Below, one piece after another: positions 54,230 to 63,933 of a DNA stretch of 64,000 nt. A program made the translations under genes and the position numbers. Origin of the DNA: Candidatus Harpocratesius repetitus (GTDB lineage Archaea; Asgardarchaeota; Lokiarchaeia; Sigyniarchaeales; Promethearchaeaceae); contig JAIZWK010000001.1 in NCBI GenBank assembly GCA_021498095.1, positions 310,001 through 374,000 of the forward strand, read 5' to 3'. Below the pieces are notes generated by a model. That model was not told the DNA's origin, did no database searches, and worked only from the letters and a program-made list of their open reading frames with translations. The stretch's first letter is position 1, and each line of letters opens with the position of its first letter.

Positions 54230-54751
54230 ATGCCAAGATCCGAATTAGAAGAAAAAATCCGTGATTGGGCAATTGATGAAGGCATTTTGGGGAAACCCCT
54301 TCCACCAAATCCAAAGGTGAATTTCGGTTATGAATTGACCTTCCCACCCAATTCCCCAAAACCAATGCGGTTGATGGTAATTCAACCAAAAGCGACCAAA
54401 GCCATTTCCATTCAAATCGCCACTCAAATTGCTAAACCACACGTAGAAGAAATTCAAAAATCTGACCCACAAGGTCTTTTAAAATTCTTTTTCATCTTCA
54501 AACGGTACATGCTGATGCAAAATCTGCTATATAATGTGGATGCCAATAACGCCCGCTACATTATTTTGGATAACATCTATCCTGATGGTTTGACAGAAAA
54601 TCAATTTTATCAATCAATTCGAAAAGTATTTAATGCAAATGTGTATATAAACATGCAGTTGATTGATTTTATTTCAGGAAAACACGGCGCAGGAAAAAAT
54701 CTACGGTCAGATTCAGACCTAGATTTCAGTGCTGGAACAATGTTTACGTAA
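54230..54751 (+). CDS. DUF2299-like archaeal protein
   Basis: A 173-residue protein: RSELEEKIRDWAIDEGILGK, MRLMVIQPKATKAISIQI, then DPQGLLKFFFIFKRYMLMQN and YIILDNIYPDGLTENQFYQS. The layout (an N-terminal helix, a strand with IQP, a central helix with FLY-like hydrophobics and a C-terminal region) resembles DUF2299, known only from archaea. No enzymatic motif. Six bases before the HIT gene on the same strand, so probably co-transcribed. Confidence 0.55.
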   Translation: MPRSELEEKIRDWAIDEGILGKPLPPNPKVNFGYELTFPPNSPKPMRLMVIQPKATKAISIQIATQIAKPHVEEIQKSDPQGLLKFFFIFKRYMLMQNLLYNVDANNARYIILDNIYPDGLTENQFYQSIRKVFNANVYINMQLIDFISGKHGAGKNLRSDSDLDFSAGTMFT

Positions 54752-54769
54752 ATATTAATGGGGGAGAAA

Positions 54770-55321
54770 ATGGAATTTAGTAGAAAAGAAAGCCCTTTAT
54801 TTGAGAATGAAAAAAGTCTTTTCTCCCATAATCTGCTTGCGGTGGGAAAATTAGACTATGCAAAAGGGGATCGTCCTAACATAAATTGTATTTTTTGTGG
54901 AGTCCGGGATAATCATCCAGCAGTAACCAGTTTAAAAGTATATCAAGATGAAGTTCTAATGATATGCTTAAATTTATATCCATATAATCCCGGCCATTTA
55001 ATGGTTATTCCTACCCGTCATGTTGAAAAGTTCGAGAATCTTTCAAAAAAGGAAAGGGATTATTTGTTTTGGATGGTGATACAGATGCAGAAAATGCTTC
55101 AAGATATATTTAATCCATCTGGGTTCAATGTTGGATATAATCAAGGAAACTATGCAGGTGCAAGCATTAAACATATTCATGTGCATATTGTTCCAAGATA
55201 CAAAGAAGAGTTGGGCTTTATCGATATTATTGGAACTACAAAGGTTATTGTTGAACCAGTTTCTGCAGTATTCACAAAAGTAAAGGAAAATATTAGTAAA
55301 TATACTAATCAAAATTTATAA
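54770..55321 (+). CDS. HIT-family nucleotide hydrolase/transferase
   Basis: A 183-residue protein from the ATG at 54770, which has GGGGGAG just upstream (an ATG four codons earlier is in frame and partly overlaps that SD). Motifs: INCIFCGV with a Cys pair, NPGHLMVIPTRHV, and the histidine triad HIHVHIVPRYK. HIT proteins cleave or transfer nucleotides such as Ap4A or AMP-amidates. The two Cys and His108-region suggest zinc binding, as in the Ap4A-phosphorylase-like group. Confidence 0.9.
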   Translation: MEFSRKESPLFENEKSLFSHNLLAVGKLDYAKGDRPNINCIFCGVRDNHPAVTSLKVYQDEVLMICLNLYPYNPGHLMVIPTRHVEKFENLSKKERDYLFWMVIQMQKMLQDIFNPSGFNVGYNQGNYAGASIKHIHVHIVPRYKEELGFIDIIGTTKVIVEPVSAVFTKVKENISKYTNQNL

Positions 55322-55414
55322 TTTTGAACAATAAATATAGAAAAGAGTAATTTAATATAAGCTTAAAAATGAGATCTTAATCACTTAATTGATAAAGGAG
55401 AGATTTGAAAACAG

Positions 55415-58400
55415 TTGATTTTGACTAAAATAAGAGAAGATTTAGAATCGCACAGATATGTTGAATTAAGAGCGTGGATTGAGAGTATTTTTGCAAATAT
55501 TAATGCTGAATCTATATTACAAATTAAAGATTTTCTTCAAGCTATAAAAAAAGGTGATATTACTCAGACTTATGAAGAAATTAAGAAATTGTATTATACA
55601 AATTTAGAGAATAGCGATTTTGCAGCAATACTAAAAATAATTGAAAAAGAGAGAGAAAATATTGCCCGACAGTGGATCTTAGCAGAAAATTTGAATCATT
55701 CAAAAGAATATGTAAATATCCTTCTAGATCATGATATTATTGCTTTTCAAAAAAAGAGTAATTTTGAAAATAATGAAAAAATAGGTCAAAAAAAAAAAAG
55801 TTTAGAATCTCAAGATCAAAAGAATAAAATTTGGGAAAAATTAGAAACAATACAAAGAAATCCAGAACTTTTGTTGCATGATGGGAATATTTATCAAGCT
55901 ATCGCCTTATCATCTATTGATAATATATCAGGTGTTTTAAAAGAATCCCAAATTCAAGAGCAAATGGATAAATATCAAAAATACGAGAAAATTGCAAGAT
56001 TTATTGAGAATTTAGAATATCCTTTACAATCCTTATTTTCTTTTCATCAAATAGGTGTGATTATTTATGATAAAAGAATTTACTTAATTAAATGGGTTCA
56101 ATTTATTGATAAAAACCAAATTTTGGGTAGTTCTAAAAAGAAAAAAGAAACAAAAGTCCAAATTTTGGAAGATTTAGGAGTAAAAATAGGTGTTGAACTG
56201 AAGGAGAATTTAGAACTGGGAGATGTTGTTATCTTTAAGAATTCAGATGATGATCAAGAAAACAGCGAAAAATTGGAACCTTTACTTTCACTTCAAACAT
56301 CATTATTTGATATATCAAAACAGCCACAACAACTAAACAAATTGGATTTATCTCAACAAGAAGATTGTCAAATTTTCGTTAATCAAGTATTAGGAAGAAT
56401 AGAATCCGGAATTTTATTATTAAATCAAAAAACACGACAAAACTTAAAAAATTCTCGCGATTTAGATATTTTTATTAAGATATCATTAGAAAAACTTGTT
56501 TCAATAAAATCTATAAATCAACGTATTAATATTCTAAGAGATCTTGCATCTATTAACAAAAATCCTGATAATACTCCAATAATCACTCTTGAATTAGAAA
56601 AAAACTATCTAGCATTTATAAAAGAATTATTCATTTCGAATACATTATTTAATTTGTCTAACACATTAAAAGAAATACGTAGATTGGAACTTTTTGATAA
56701 AAATATTGATTTATTTATCCATACAATAGTCTATTTATTTGATATGTATTCTGCACCAAGTCATATTATTTTAAATACAGTTGAATATCTCCTTCAAAAC
56801 TGGAAGCTATCAGAAAAACATTTGAAACTTTTAGAAAAACCGCAAATAATTGCAATAACTAATATTGTTGCCGAATATTTAAAGAAGGACAAGTTTTCTG
56901 AAGTTTTAACATATCTTTCAACATATTTAGAAACACATCCACAATTTCGATCACAAAACTTAATTTTTCTCTTGTTACAAATTCTTCAAGATTTATTCAA
57001 TCCACGACATGTCTCAGAAATTCAAACTGTTTCAAATACAATCTACTTAAAGTTTTTCGAAAAAGTAATTCAAGTTTTAAACGATTATATTATACAAACT
57101 CAAGAACCTAACCAAGATACAATTAAGTTAGTTAAATCTAATGTTATTAATTTATCTAATAACTTGGATTTAATTGGTTTCATAAATGATAAAATAAGCC
57201 AATTTCTTCACCTTATCAGATCACTTAACAAAAAATACATTTCCCAACTAAATTATTATCAAATCACGCAACAATTATGTCAAAATATACCACTAATCTG
57301 TTTTCATAAAGAAAAAGCCGCTCTTGCAACTAACTTCTTCAAATATTTAACAGATCTTAATATAGATACAGGATTAGTTCTCGATTTCCTTACTAATTTT
57401 GTAAAATTTTTAATTCAAAGCACTTCAAAATTAAATGAAAATGAGTCTTTTTCGAAAGAAATGATAAATATTATAATTCAGATAAAATCATGGAAAAAAT
57501 TTGATACAATTCATTCTATTTCAATTAAACCTCTTCAAAAATACTTAACCAATCTTTTTAATGAATGGTATCAAAACCAAAAACTACCAAAAATTCCACT
57601 ATCTTTTCATCGTAAATTAATTAAAACTTGGATTTCTTTTGTTCAAATGGAGAATAATTTAGAAGATTTCATGAATTTATTATACATTAAAGCATTTATA
57701 TGGGTTTGTGAAGAAGGTAATATAAAAGCAGTTCAGAAAAGATATTATTCTTTACCTCCAAAAATATATTTAAATAGTCATGAAATCTTCTTTTTTGAAC
57801 TTTCAAAATTCCTCGACAAAACTTGTAGAGATTTTAATGATTTTCATATATATAATTATGTATTTAACCTTATTCAGCGAAATTTTGTTAAATTGCAGCT
57901 TTCAGGTCAAAAATTTAATATTATTTTAAAAAAATATATCTCTACATTGAAATCATTATTACATTACACAATTACAAATGGATATTCTGCTTCTTTTAGA
58001 GAAATTTTAGTAGATGTTTTAGAAAATTTAATTTATTTTCCTACATCATTCTTTGAAAAATTATATCCAAGTTTTACGATTGTTTATGAAATGAATATCA
58101 AAGAAGGAAAAAGGTTTAAATCTCGTATTGAAATGATACAAACAATATCCATCACTTTGGAAAAGTTTTTATCTCGGTATGATTCAATTCTTTCTAAAAA
58201 ACATGTATGCATTCAATATGTTCCTCAAATTCTACCTAAAGAGTATATTAAAAAATTTTTAAAAAAACTCAAATCAGGTTCGTTGGATATTTTTCATCGT
58301 ATGCATATGTGGTTAATTGAAATTTGTAGTACAGAATATATTCAAAGTATTGATAAATTTGAACCGATTAAAATAATATTTCAAAATGTTTTGGAGCAAT

Positions 58401-58975
58401 TTAAATATGATCAATCGCAGATCATTCAAGATTTAGAAGATTTAATTAAGGAGATCTTTTCTAATCAAAAAATGTTGATTGATAATAAAAAGAAATTCTT
58501 TAAAATGATGTTGGAAATCACTAAAAAATCAGATTTTCCAGACTTACATAAAGATTTAAGGAATAGATTTCACTTTATCCAAGAATTATCTGAAATTGAA
58601 AGTTTATATTACACTATTTCCCAACATGATGATCAAAAAATAGATTTAGTAAGAAAACGCTTAAAAAAAATCAGAGGAAAATATGAGTTTCTTTTCACTC
58701 CTTGGTTTATTTATGCAAATACATTTGCTCTTCAAGAAAGACATCAAGAAGCAATAGAAGCATTCCGGGAAGCATTAAGATTTGAATCTAATTTATCAAA
58801 TTTTGCTCGTTTATATCATAATTTGATAGTATCATATTTAAGTATAAATGATATTGAAAATGCAATAAAAATTATAAAAGAAATGGAAATTGGAATAAAA
58901 ACAGACCCTCTTTTAGTAAAATTAATTAGAAATGTAGAAGAAATCTCAAATCAACGGCTATTAGGCCAATTTTAA
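55415..58975 (+). CDS. Very long alpha-solenoid protein with C-terminal TPR
   Basis: A 1186-residue protein, almost entirely alpha-helical, with repeats of paired helices of about 35-45 residues rich in Leu, Ile, Lys and Asn. Residues about 190-285 form the only visible beta-rich insertion (IGVIIYDKRIYLIKWVQF, DLGVKIGVELKENLELGD). The C-terminus has a TPR-like stretch (FTPWFIYANTFALQERHQEA, AIEAFREAL). No signal peptide, no TM segments, no catalytic motif. It starts with TTG at 55415; AAAGGAGAG lies 12 bases upstream. It looks like a large scaffold. Asgard genomes encode many such solenoids, sometimes compared with eukaryotic vesicle-coat proteins, but no beta-propeller is present. Confidence 0.75.
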   Translation: MILTKIREDLESHRYVELRAWIESIFANINAESILQIKDFLQAIKKGDITQTYEEIKKLYYTNLENSDFAAILKIIEKERENIARQWILAENLNHSKEYVNILLDHDIIAFQKKSNFENNEKIGQKKKSLESQDQKNKIWEKLETIQRNPELLLHDGNIYQAIALSSIDNISGVLKESQIQEQMDKYQKYEKIARFIENLEYPLQSLFSFHQIGVIIYDKRIYLIKWVQFIDKNQILGSSKKKKETKVQILEDLGVKIGVELKENLELGDVVIFKNSDDDQENSEKLEPLLSLQTSLFDISKQPQQLNKLDLSQQEDCQIFVNQVLGRIESGILLLNQKTRQNLKNSRDLDIFIKISLEKLVSIKSINQRINILRDLASINKNPDNTPIITLELEKNYLAFIKELFISNTLFNLSNTLKEIRRLELFDKNIDLFIHTIVYLFDMYSAPSHIILNTVEYLLQNWKLSEKHLKLLEKPQIIAITNIVAEYLKKDKFSEVLTYLSTYLETHPQFRSQNLIFLLLQILQDLFNPRHVSEIQTVSNTIYLKFFEKVIQVLNDYIIQTQEPNQDTIKLVKSNVINLSNNLDLIGFINDKISQFLHLIRSLNKKYISQLNYYQITQQLCQNIPLICFHKEKAALATNFFKYLTDLNIDTGLVLDFLTNFVKFLIQSTSKLNENESFSKEMINIIIQIKSWKKFDTIHSISIKPLQKYLTNLFNEWYQNQKLPKIPLSFHRKLIKTWISFVQMENNLEDFMNLLYIKAFIWVCEEGNIKAVQKRYYSLPPKIYLNSHEIFFFELSKFLDKTCRDFNDFHIYNYVFNLIQRNFVKLQLSGQKFNIILKKYISTLKSLLHYTITNGYSASFREILVDVLENLIYFPTSFFEKLYPSFTIVYEMNIKEGKRFKSRIEMIQTISITLEKFLSRYDSILSKKHVCIQYVPQILPKEYIKKFLKKLKSGSLDIFHRMHMWLIEICSTEYIQSIDKFEPIKIIFQNVLEQFKYDQSQIIQDLEDLIKEIFSNQKMLIDNKKKFFKMMLEITKKSDFPDLHKDLRNRFHFIQELSEIESLYYTISQHDDQKIDLVRKRLKKIRGKYEFLFTPWFIYANTFALQERHQEAIEAFREALRFESNLSNFARLYHNLIVSYLSINDIENAIKIIKEMEIGIKTDPLLVKLIRNVEEISNQRLLGQF

Positions 58976-59373
58976 GTGAAACAACTTAATCATTTACATT
59001 TTATCCATTCGACAAAATGATATTATGATAAAGAAAGAAAGCGAAAAACAAAAGAAAAAAGAATTCAAAAAAGAGAAAGAAAATAATAACAGATTTTGCT
59101 AATAAAGGTTAAAATCACCCAGAACCAATTAGTTTTGTAAATGGATTTCCAGTAATCAATTCCCAAAGATTCACCAAATGAATGGTTATTTCATATTTGA
59201 TTGATGTTATATATAATTTAATGTTAAGGAATATATTTTTCTGTAAATATTTTAAAGATTGAACCGCCATTTCAACAGGTCTAACTTCAATACAGAAATC
59301 AATCACATTCGCTTTTTCTATAACCATTTCGTATAATTCTGAAAAATTGAGAATACTTCCTGCATTCCCCCCC
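58976..59373. other. Intergenic region between solenoid gene and VapBC
   Basis: About 400 bases. The last 200 hold an uncertain small frame (59115-59327). A purine-rich stretch (AAAGAAAGAAAGCG... to 59090) follows the solenoid gene. No other feature seen. Confidence 0.35.
59115..59327 (-). CDS. Possible small protein or remnant after VapC
   Basis: A 70-codon frame from an ATG, with text that looks coding (VIDFCIEVRPVEMAVQSLKY, VNLWELITGNPFTKLIGSG). The frame is open further upstream, through a run of seven G (minus strand) next to the VapC stop, but no other start exists, so this may be the tail of a gene cut by insertion of the VapBC pair. Confidence 0.3.
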   Translation of the reverse strand: MVIEKANVIDFCIEVRPVEMAVQSLKYLQKNIFLNIKLYITSIKYEITIHLVNLWELITGNPFTKLIGSG

Positions 59374-59787
59374 TCAAAGATACGATAAAATTTTCAAGTT
59401 AAAATGTTCAAAATGAGAGCGATTGCGTGTGATTATACTCGGAATTTCCAACATTTCAGCAGTAATTCCAATAATAATATCTTCGTTATCTATGATATTA
59501 CCTTGACTTAAAAGGATCCCACGTTTTATTCCTGATTGTTTAAGTATTTGAAGATCAAGGGGTATAATTTCAAAATCATTTAATATAAGATCAATTAGTG
59601 ATTTCTGCTTTTGGTAAAAAGCCATTCCTTTCCTTTTTTGAGAGTAACCCAATCCAGTATATAATTCCATAGCCGAAATAGCAGAAAGACAAAATCTCTC
59701 AGAAGCAAATTGTCTGAAAAGAGCCTTCAGTGATTTTCTTCCTCGTTCTATATCAATAATCACATTTGTATCTATTATTATCATCAT
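59374..59787 (-). CDS. vapC: VapC-type PIN-domain toxin
   Basis: A 137-residue protein. Acidic residues of the PIN active site: D in IIIDTNVIIDIE, E in SAISAMELYTG, D in IIDNEDIIIGIT and the final acidic turn (TRNRSHFEHF). It is the ribonuclease half of a VapBC pair; its partner gene ends six bases upstream. Length is standard. Confidence 0.9.
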   Translation of the reverse strand: MMIIIDTNVIIDIERGRKSLKALFRQFASERFCLSAISAMELYTGLGYSQKRKGMAFYQKQKSLIDLILNDFEIIPLDLQILKQSGIKRGILLSQGNIIDNEDIIIGITAEMLEIPSIITRNRSHFEHFNLKILSYL

Positions 59788-59793
59788 TCTTTC

Positions 59794-60033
59794 CTATATT
59801 TCGATTATTTTTTGATTTGTTCGTGATTTTTTCCGATTGTCAAGCAAGTAAGATTCAAAATCATCAAGATCTCTGTCATCTAGATCTTGAGCAATTCCAA
59901 AATGAGCAAGAGGGTTTTTTTCAACGCTTTTTAGAAGATTTTCGATAACATCGGAAAAACTTTCACTTCCTTTTTTTAATTTGGAAAGTTTTTCATAGAG
60001 TTCTTCTTTTATCGCAATCAATTTTGATGCCAT
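59794..60033 (-). CDS. vapB: VapB-type antitoxin
   Basis: A 79-residue protein with an N-terminal DNA-binding part (SKLIAIKEELYEKLSKLKKG, SFSDVIENLLK) and an acidic C-terminal tail (DLDDRDLDDFESYLL) that would block the VapC active site. It is first in the operon, as usual, and probably represses it. Confidence 0.85.
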   Translation of the reverse strand: MASKLIAIKEELYEKLSKLKKGSESFSDVIENLLKSVEKNPLAHFGIAQDLDDRDLDDFESYLLDNRKKSRTNQKIIEI

Positions 60034-60147
60034 ATTTTATTTATATAAATATAAATATAAAAATTAACATATTAGTAAAATTCAATCAAAAAGCACAAAA
60101 ATAAAAAAAAATTGAACAAAAAAAAAATTGACCAATTTTATGCATTT

Positions 60148-61791
60148 CTATTTCTTTAATAAACGCCAAAATAACAAACCAATTCCAATAGAAAAGATTC
60201 CGAATATAACGAACCAAGCCCAGAGATTAAAAGAATTAGCCCAACACCAAGCAAGTAAAGCAACAGAAAGAGTCATTAACAAGGCGATTGGAGCCGTTTT
60301 TTTGACAACCTCACCTTCAATACCCATTTCATCAATTGTAGCTGCTGCATTTTGTATCTTTGCTGGAGATATTACCGAAGCCAACCCTCCTCCAATTCCA
60401 TTTGCAGCTCCTAATACTTTTCCATTAATTCCTAACGAAATCGCAGTTTCGGCATGATATGAAGTAAACATAGCGATTGCAGATGTCTCAGAACCACTTA
60501 AAAAGCCTCCAAACAAACCAATAAAAGGCACAACTAAAGGATAAAAAGTTCCAAAGGTTTGTGCACTAGCAGTAGCAAGTACTGAAACCATATTTTCAGC
60601 AGGATCCTTTATCCAATCTTCTCCATTATATGTATTGCCTGAATAAATGAAAATAAAGGCAACAGCAAAGAAAATACATGCGGCAAATACTGGTTTTAAA
60701 CTTCGTTTAATCCAAATTTTAACTGAAGTTTTTAGTTGATCTCGTGTAGGATGTAAGAAAATCATGGATAATAATGTAGAAATTAACACCCAAAAATAAG
60801 CATGGGCAAATACTGAAGTATTCACAGTAATATTTTGAAATTTAATTGGAAGTGCTAAAGTAATATGAAGAAATTCAAAAATAGGAGTGATTAAATTGGT
60901 TATAATTGCAAAAAGAATTAGCAAAATCCATGGAGAGAGAGCTTTAATCAAAGACATGGAAGCATCAATCTTTTTTTCTTCTTCAGTTAATACAGAACTA
61001 TCAATTACTTTGATATTCCTGATTTTTGCGACTAAAACAAGCATTCCTGCAGTAGTAAGTCCTGCAATAACTCCAGTTAAAGTTACAATACCAAAATAAT
61101 TTGTAATTATTGTGGTTCCACCTGCTGTCAAGCTTCCAACTAAGGAAAAAATAATGCCATCTTTACTGAATAATAACTTTTTCCCTCCAGCCAACCACAG
61201 CATTCCAAATGCAATTCCAAGCGTTACTAACGGCATAAACACAGAAAAAACAAATCCAGCTTCTTGTAATGGAATTCCCATAAACTCAGCAAAGAATACC
61301 GCAGGAACAGCCAAAAGAGCAAATGTGCACAAAGGATCGTAGCCGATAGAAGGAAGAGCAACGGCTGCAAATGCAGAATATCCCATAGCAGCGAGAACAG
61401 GAGGTAACATAGTTACAGGAGTTGCTCCAATAGATACTAAGAATGTTCCTAATGCAAGATTAATAAACATTATTTGAAAAGCTTGGTTTCCTCCCCCTAA
61501 TTTTTTAAAATTTACCACCAGTTTTTGTAGTGCGCCTGTTTTTTCCATCAAAGTCATCATTAAAATAGATGTAAGTACCATTAATGAGATTGGAAATGAT
61601 TTTACGATGCCTGCAAGGGAAACAATTAGACTAATCCGCCAATCCGTTTTAAAAACAGTTAAAGAAAGCACAAATAACATAATAAACAGTATAATTCCGA
61701 CAACATGCGCTTTCAATTTAAAATAGATAAGAAAAAACACGGCCAAAATAAAAGGAACAAGAATTAATATTATGTCTAAAAGTACGCTCAT
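60148..61791 (-). CDS. lctP: L-lactate permease (LctP) family transporter
   Basis: A 547-residue protein with about 13-14 hydrophobic segments. LctP motifs include GATPVTMLPPVLAAMGY, IGYDPLCTFALLAVP, FYPLVVPFIGLFGGFLSGSE and GVGAANG-like GKVLGAANGIGGGLASVISP. The family carries lactate, glycolate and similar 2-hydroxyacids, by proton symport. It is the full family length (about 540-560). No lactate dehydrogenase gene is adjacent. Direction (uptake or export) is not readable. Confidence 0.85.
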   Translation of the reverse strand: MSVLLDIILILVPFILAVFFLIYFKLKAHVVGIILFIMLFVLSLTVFKTDWRISLIVSLAGIVKSFPISLMVLTSILMMTLMEKTGALQKLVVNFKKLGGGNQAFQIMFINLALGTFLVSIGATPVTMLPPVLAAMGYSAFAAVALPSIGYDPLCTFALLAVPAVFFAEFMGIPLQEAGFVFSVFMPLVTLGIAFGMLWLAGGKKLLFSKDGIIFSLVGSLTAGGTTIITNYFGIVTLTGVIAGLTTAGMLVLVAKIRNIKVIDSSVLTEEEKKIDASMSLIKALSPWILLILFAIITNLITPIFEFLHITLALPIKFQNITVNTSVFAHAYFWVLISTLLSMIFLHPTRDQLKTSVKIWIKRSLKPVFAACIFFAVAFIFIYSGNTYNGEDWIKDPAENMVSVLATASAQTFGTFYPLVVPFIGLFGGFLSGSETSAIAMFTSYHAETAISLGINGKVLGAANGIGGGLASVISPAKIQNAAATIDEMGIEGEVVKKTAPIALLMTLSVALLAWCWANSFNLWAWFVIFGIFSIGIGLLFWRLLKK

Positions 61792-61915
61792 ATTGGTTAG
61801 AATTTTATGCCTAAAGTTATTTAAATCTCTTGGTTCTTTATTTGGGAAGAATAAAGCTGATGTTAAGCCTCTAACATAAATTGTTAAAATATATGTTGAG
61901 AATTAATATTATACA

Positions 61916-62110
61916 ATGAACAAGCTGCCAAATTCAGTTTCATACCAAATTGAATCGATTTCTAAATTTACTAAGATAATAAAAGCAGGAAAAAACTTGA
62001 ATCAGAAACAAGCACTAAAAATTGCCTTTCCTGATGCAAAAACATACGAATCCTTCGGCTTTACTATTATTGGTAATGATTTGCAAGTAAGAAAATACCA
62101 TTTTAAATAG
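61916..62110 (+). CDS. Small hypothetical protein
   Basis: A 64-residue protein: an amphipathic helix (SYQIESISKFTKIIKAGKN), then QKQALKIAFPDAKTYESFG and a beta-hairpin-like end (TIIGNDLQVRKYHFK). Soluble, no recognised family. Divergent from the permease gene. The natural amino-acid pattern suggests a real gene. Confidence 0.45.
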   Translation: MNKLPNSVSYQIESISKFTKIIKAGKNLNQKQALKIAFPDAKTYESFGFTIIGNDLQVRKYHFK

Positions 62111-62136
62111 TGAATTATTCTCATCTATCTCTCAAC

Positions 62137-62195
62137 CATCTCTTATCAACTGTTCATCCGTCTCTCATCAACTGTTCATCCATCTCTCATCAAGA
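62137..62195. repeat. Imperfect 22-base tandem repeat
   Basis: CATCTCTTATCAACTGTTCATC is followed by CGTCTCTCATCAACTGTTCATC and a partial CATCTCTCATCAAG, so about 2.6 copies. A degenerate copy (CATCTATCTCTCAACC) may precede. It lies between two convergent small genes. Not CRISPR: no spacers. Confidence 0.8.
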
Positions 62196-62215
62196 TTAGG
62201 AAAAAAAGATGAAGA

Positions 62216-62452
62216 TTATGCTTTTTGTCCGATAAGTGAAGCACCTAGAACAATAAAGACAATTGAAATCAAAGCAGCAACCACAAAAGCGTAAAAAACA
62301 TCTGTCTCTTTTACTTCACGAGTATCAGCAAAACAAAATCGACCATTCCAAATTTCTTCATGATTATTATAATGTTTCTTAAAATCAATATATGTAATCC
62401 AAGATATAATCGAACCAATAAATAAAACAATAACAAGAGTAACAGTTGTCAT
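62216..62452 (-). CDS. Small two-TM membrane protein
   Basis: 78 residues from the ATG at 62452 (GGA seven bases upstream; an upstream ATG at 62479 is in frame). Two hydrophobic segments (about 3-22 and 55-75) enclose a polar loop with YIDFKKHYNNHEEIWNGRFC. No family recognised. Confidence 0.5.
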   Translation of the reverse strand: MTTVTLVIVLFIGSIISWITYIDFKKHYNNHEEIWNGRFCFADTREVKETDVFYAFVVAALISIVFIVLGASLIGQKA

Positions 62453-62479
62453 ATTTATTTCCATCAGCATTTTAATCAT

Positions 62480-62792
62480 TTTTTTAGTTTATGTTAAAAT
62501 AATTAATATTTTATGGTTATAAAGGGGTAATTCTAAAACTAAAATAAAAATTTTTACCTCCCTATAGACAATCTTTATACTAAGAAAATAAAATTTAGTA
62601 CTTTTGCTGTTTTGAATATCTTTCTTTGAAAGGAATAATAAGAAAGGTTTTTTTCTACTGATAATACCGCTTTTTCAGTTATTATTATTTTTATTATTAA
62701 TGATTTCAATTATTAGTGTTCTTGCTTTCCTTATAAAGGGTATAAAAGGTTTTTATATGATTTCAATTTTAAGGTATCAAGAGGAAATACTC
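62480..62792. other. Intergenic region
   Basis: About 310 AT-rich bases. It must hold promoters for the two divergent membrane protein genes, but I see no decisive motif. An upstream in-frame ATG at 62700 for the next gene is not supported by an SD. Confidence 0.3.
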
Positions 62793-63620
62793 ATGGATAC
62801 TTCAAATTTACTGTACATAATTCAATTTGCGTTACTTGGATTATCTTATGGTGGTTTACTGATTTGGTTCTTAATAAAGAAAAGAGAATTCAAAGATGTA
62901 GAAATATCGCAAATTCGGATATTCTATATAATTTGGTTAACCATTACAATGCTTGAAAACATTTTATCAGCAATAAAATATGCTTATTTAGATATAAATC
63001 CAACTGGTACTTTCAAAACTCCTTATTCTATTCTAGAATTTTTAGAAATGACAATATTTTCTATCCTTTTTTGGGGATTTTTATCCTATATGTTTCATGA
63101 AAATAAAAAGGGAATAATTATTGGAGTCTTTTCATTTGTTCTAAAAATTGGAACGAATTTTGTTAATTTTTTCCTGATCCAATATATCACTTCTCAATAT
63201 TCAAGTGATTATCTACTGCTTTCCAACTTCCTTAGCTTAATAGTATTATCAAATAGTCTTTTAAATTTGATATTAGGGTTTATAATTATTGGTTTTGTTA
63301 GATCATCCACTCCATTTAGAAATCACCAAGAATTTTCCCAGAGTTTCTCTCTTGGAGTAATTGTTATGATTATTATATATCCTTTAATTCAAATCGCAAT
63401 CACAATTTTGATTTTTATATTGGCTGTGTTCACGAATTTATTGATTTCGAGTGATATTCTTGTTTATGGATTCTTCATATTAAAGTTAATTATACCATTT
63501 ATTGGAGTTCTGGGTATTTTCATAATTCAAAAGAGCATTTTCCAGTGGATTCAAAGTAAATCTCCTGAATATGAACCACAAATTTCTAGCTATTATTCTG
63601 AAACCAATGAAAATTTATAA
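62793..63620 (+). CDS. Hypothetical polytopic membrane protein
   Basis: A 275-residue protein from the ATG at 62793 (AAGAGGAAATACTC upstream; a longer frame from 62700 is possible). About seven hydrophobic segments with short polar loops (KKREFKDVEISQ, MFHENKKG, RSSTPFRNHQEF) and a C-terminal acidic tail (QSKSPEYEPQISSYYSETNE). It resembles in outline the seven-helix protein at 9794-10492. No function assigned. Confidence 0.55.
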   Translation: MDTSNLLYIIQFALLGLSYGGLLIWFLIKKREFKDVEISQIRIFYIIWLTITMLENILSAIKYAYLDINPTGTFKTPYSILEFLEMTIFSILFWGFLSYMFHENKKGIIIGVFSFVLKIGTNFVNFFLIQYITSQYSSDYLLLSNFLSLIVLSNSLLNLILGFIIIGFVRSSTPFRNHQEFSQSFSLGVIVMIIIYPLIQIAITILIFILAVFTNLLISSDILVYGFFILKLIIPFIGVLGIFIIQKSIFQWIQSKSPEYEPQISSYYSETNENL

Positions 63621-63933
63621 TGTATGATAACGTAGATAGCGAATATAACAGATTCAAATGGAATCAAATGAAAAAAAGGATAATCAATTCGATTATTAAG
63701 TTCTATGAAAAGAGATGCTGATTCAGATTGATTTCATGAAATTCCATAAAGAATTTTATTTTTTTCATAATATTTTAGAATTTAAGAAAAAAAATTCAAA
63801 ACTTTTTACTGCTAGATAACAAAAAGTTGAATAGACTTCATTTTGAATTATGAAAAATTTTTAATAAGCTTCCCAAAATACTCAAAATATTGAATAACTC
63901 TTATTTACAAAAAAAGTAAGGAAAAAATAAAAA
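63621..63933. other. Intergenic region
   Basis: AT-rich, about 310 bases, with A-runs. Ends in the promoter and SD (AAGGA at 63918-63922) of the gene that runs off the window. No other feature seen. Confidence 0.35.

Noticed and set aside
62137..62195. CRISPR array
   Set aside because: Only two to three direct copies with no unique spacers and no cas genes; it is a simple tandem repeat.
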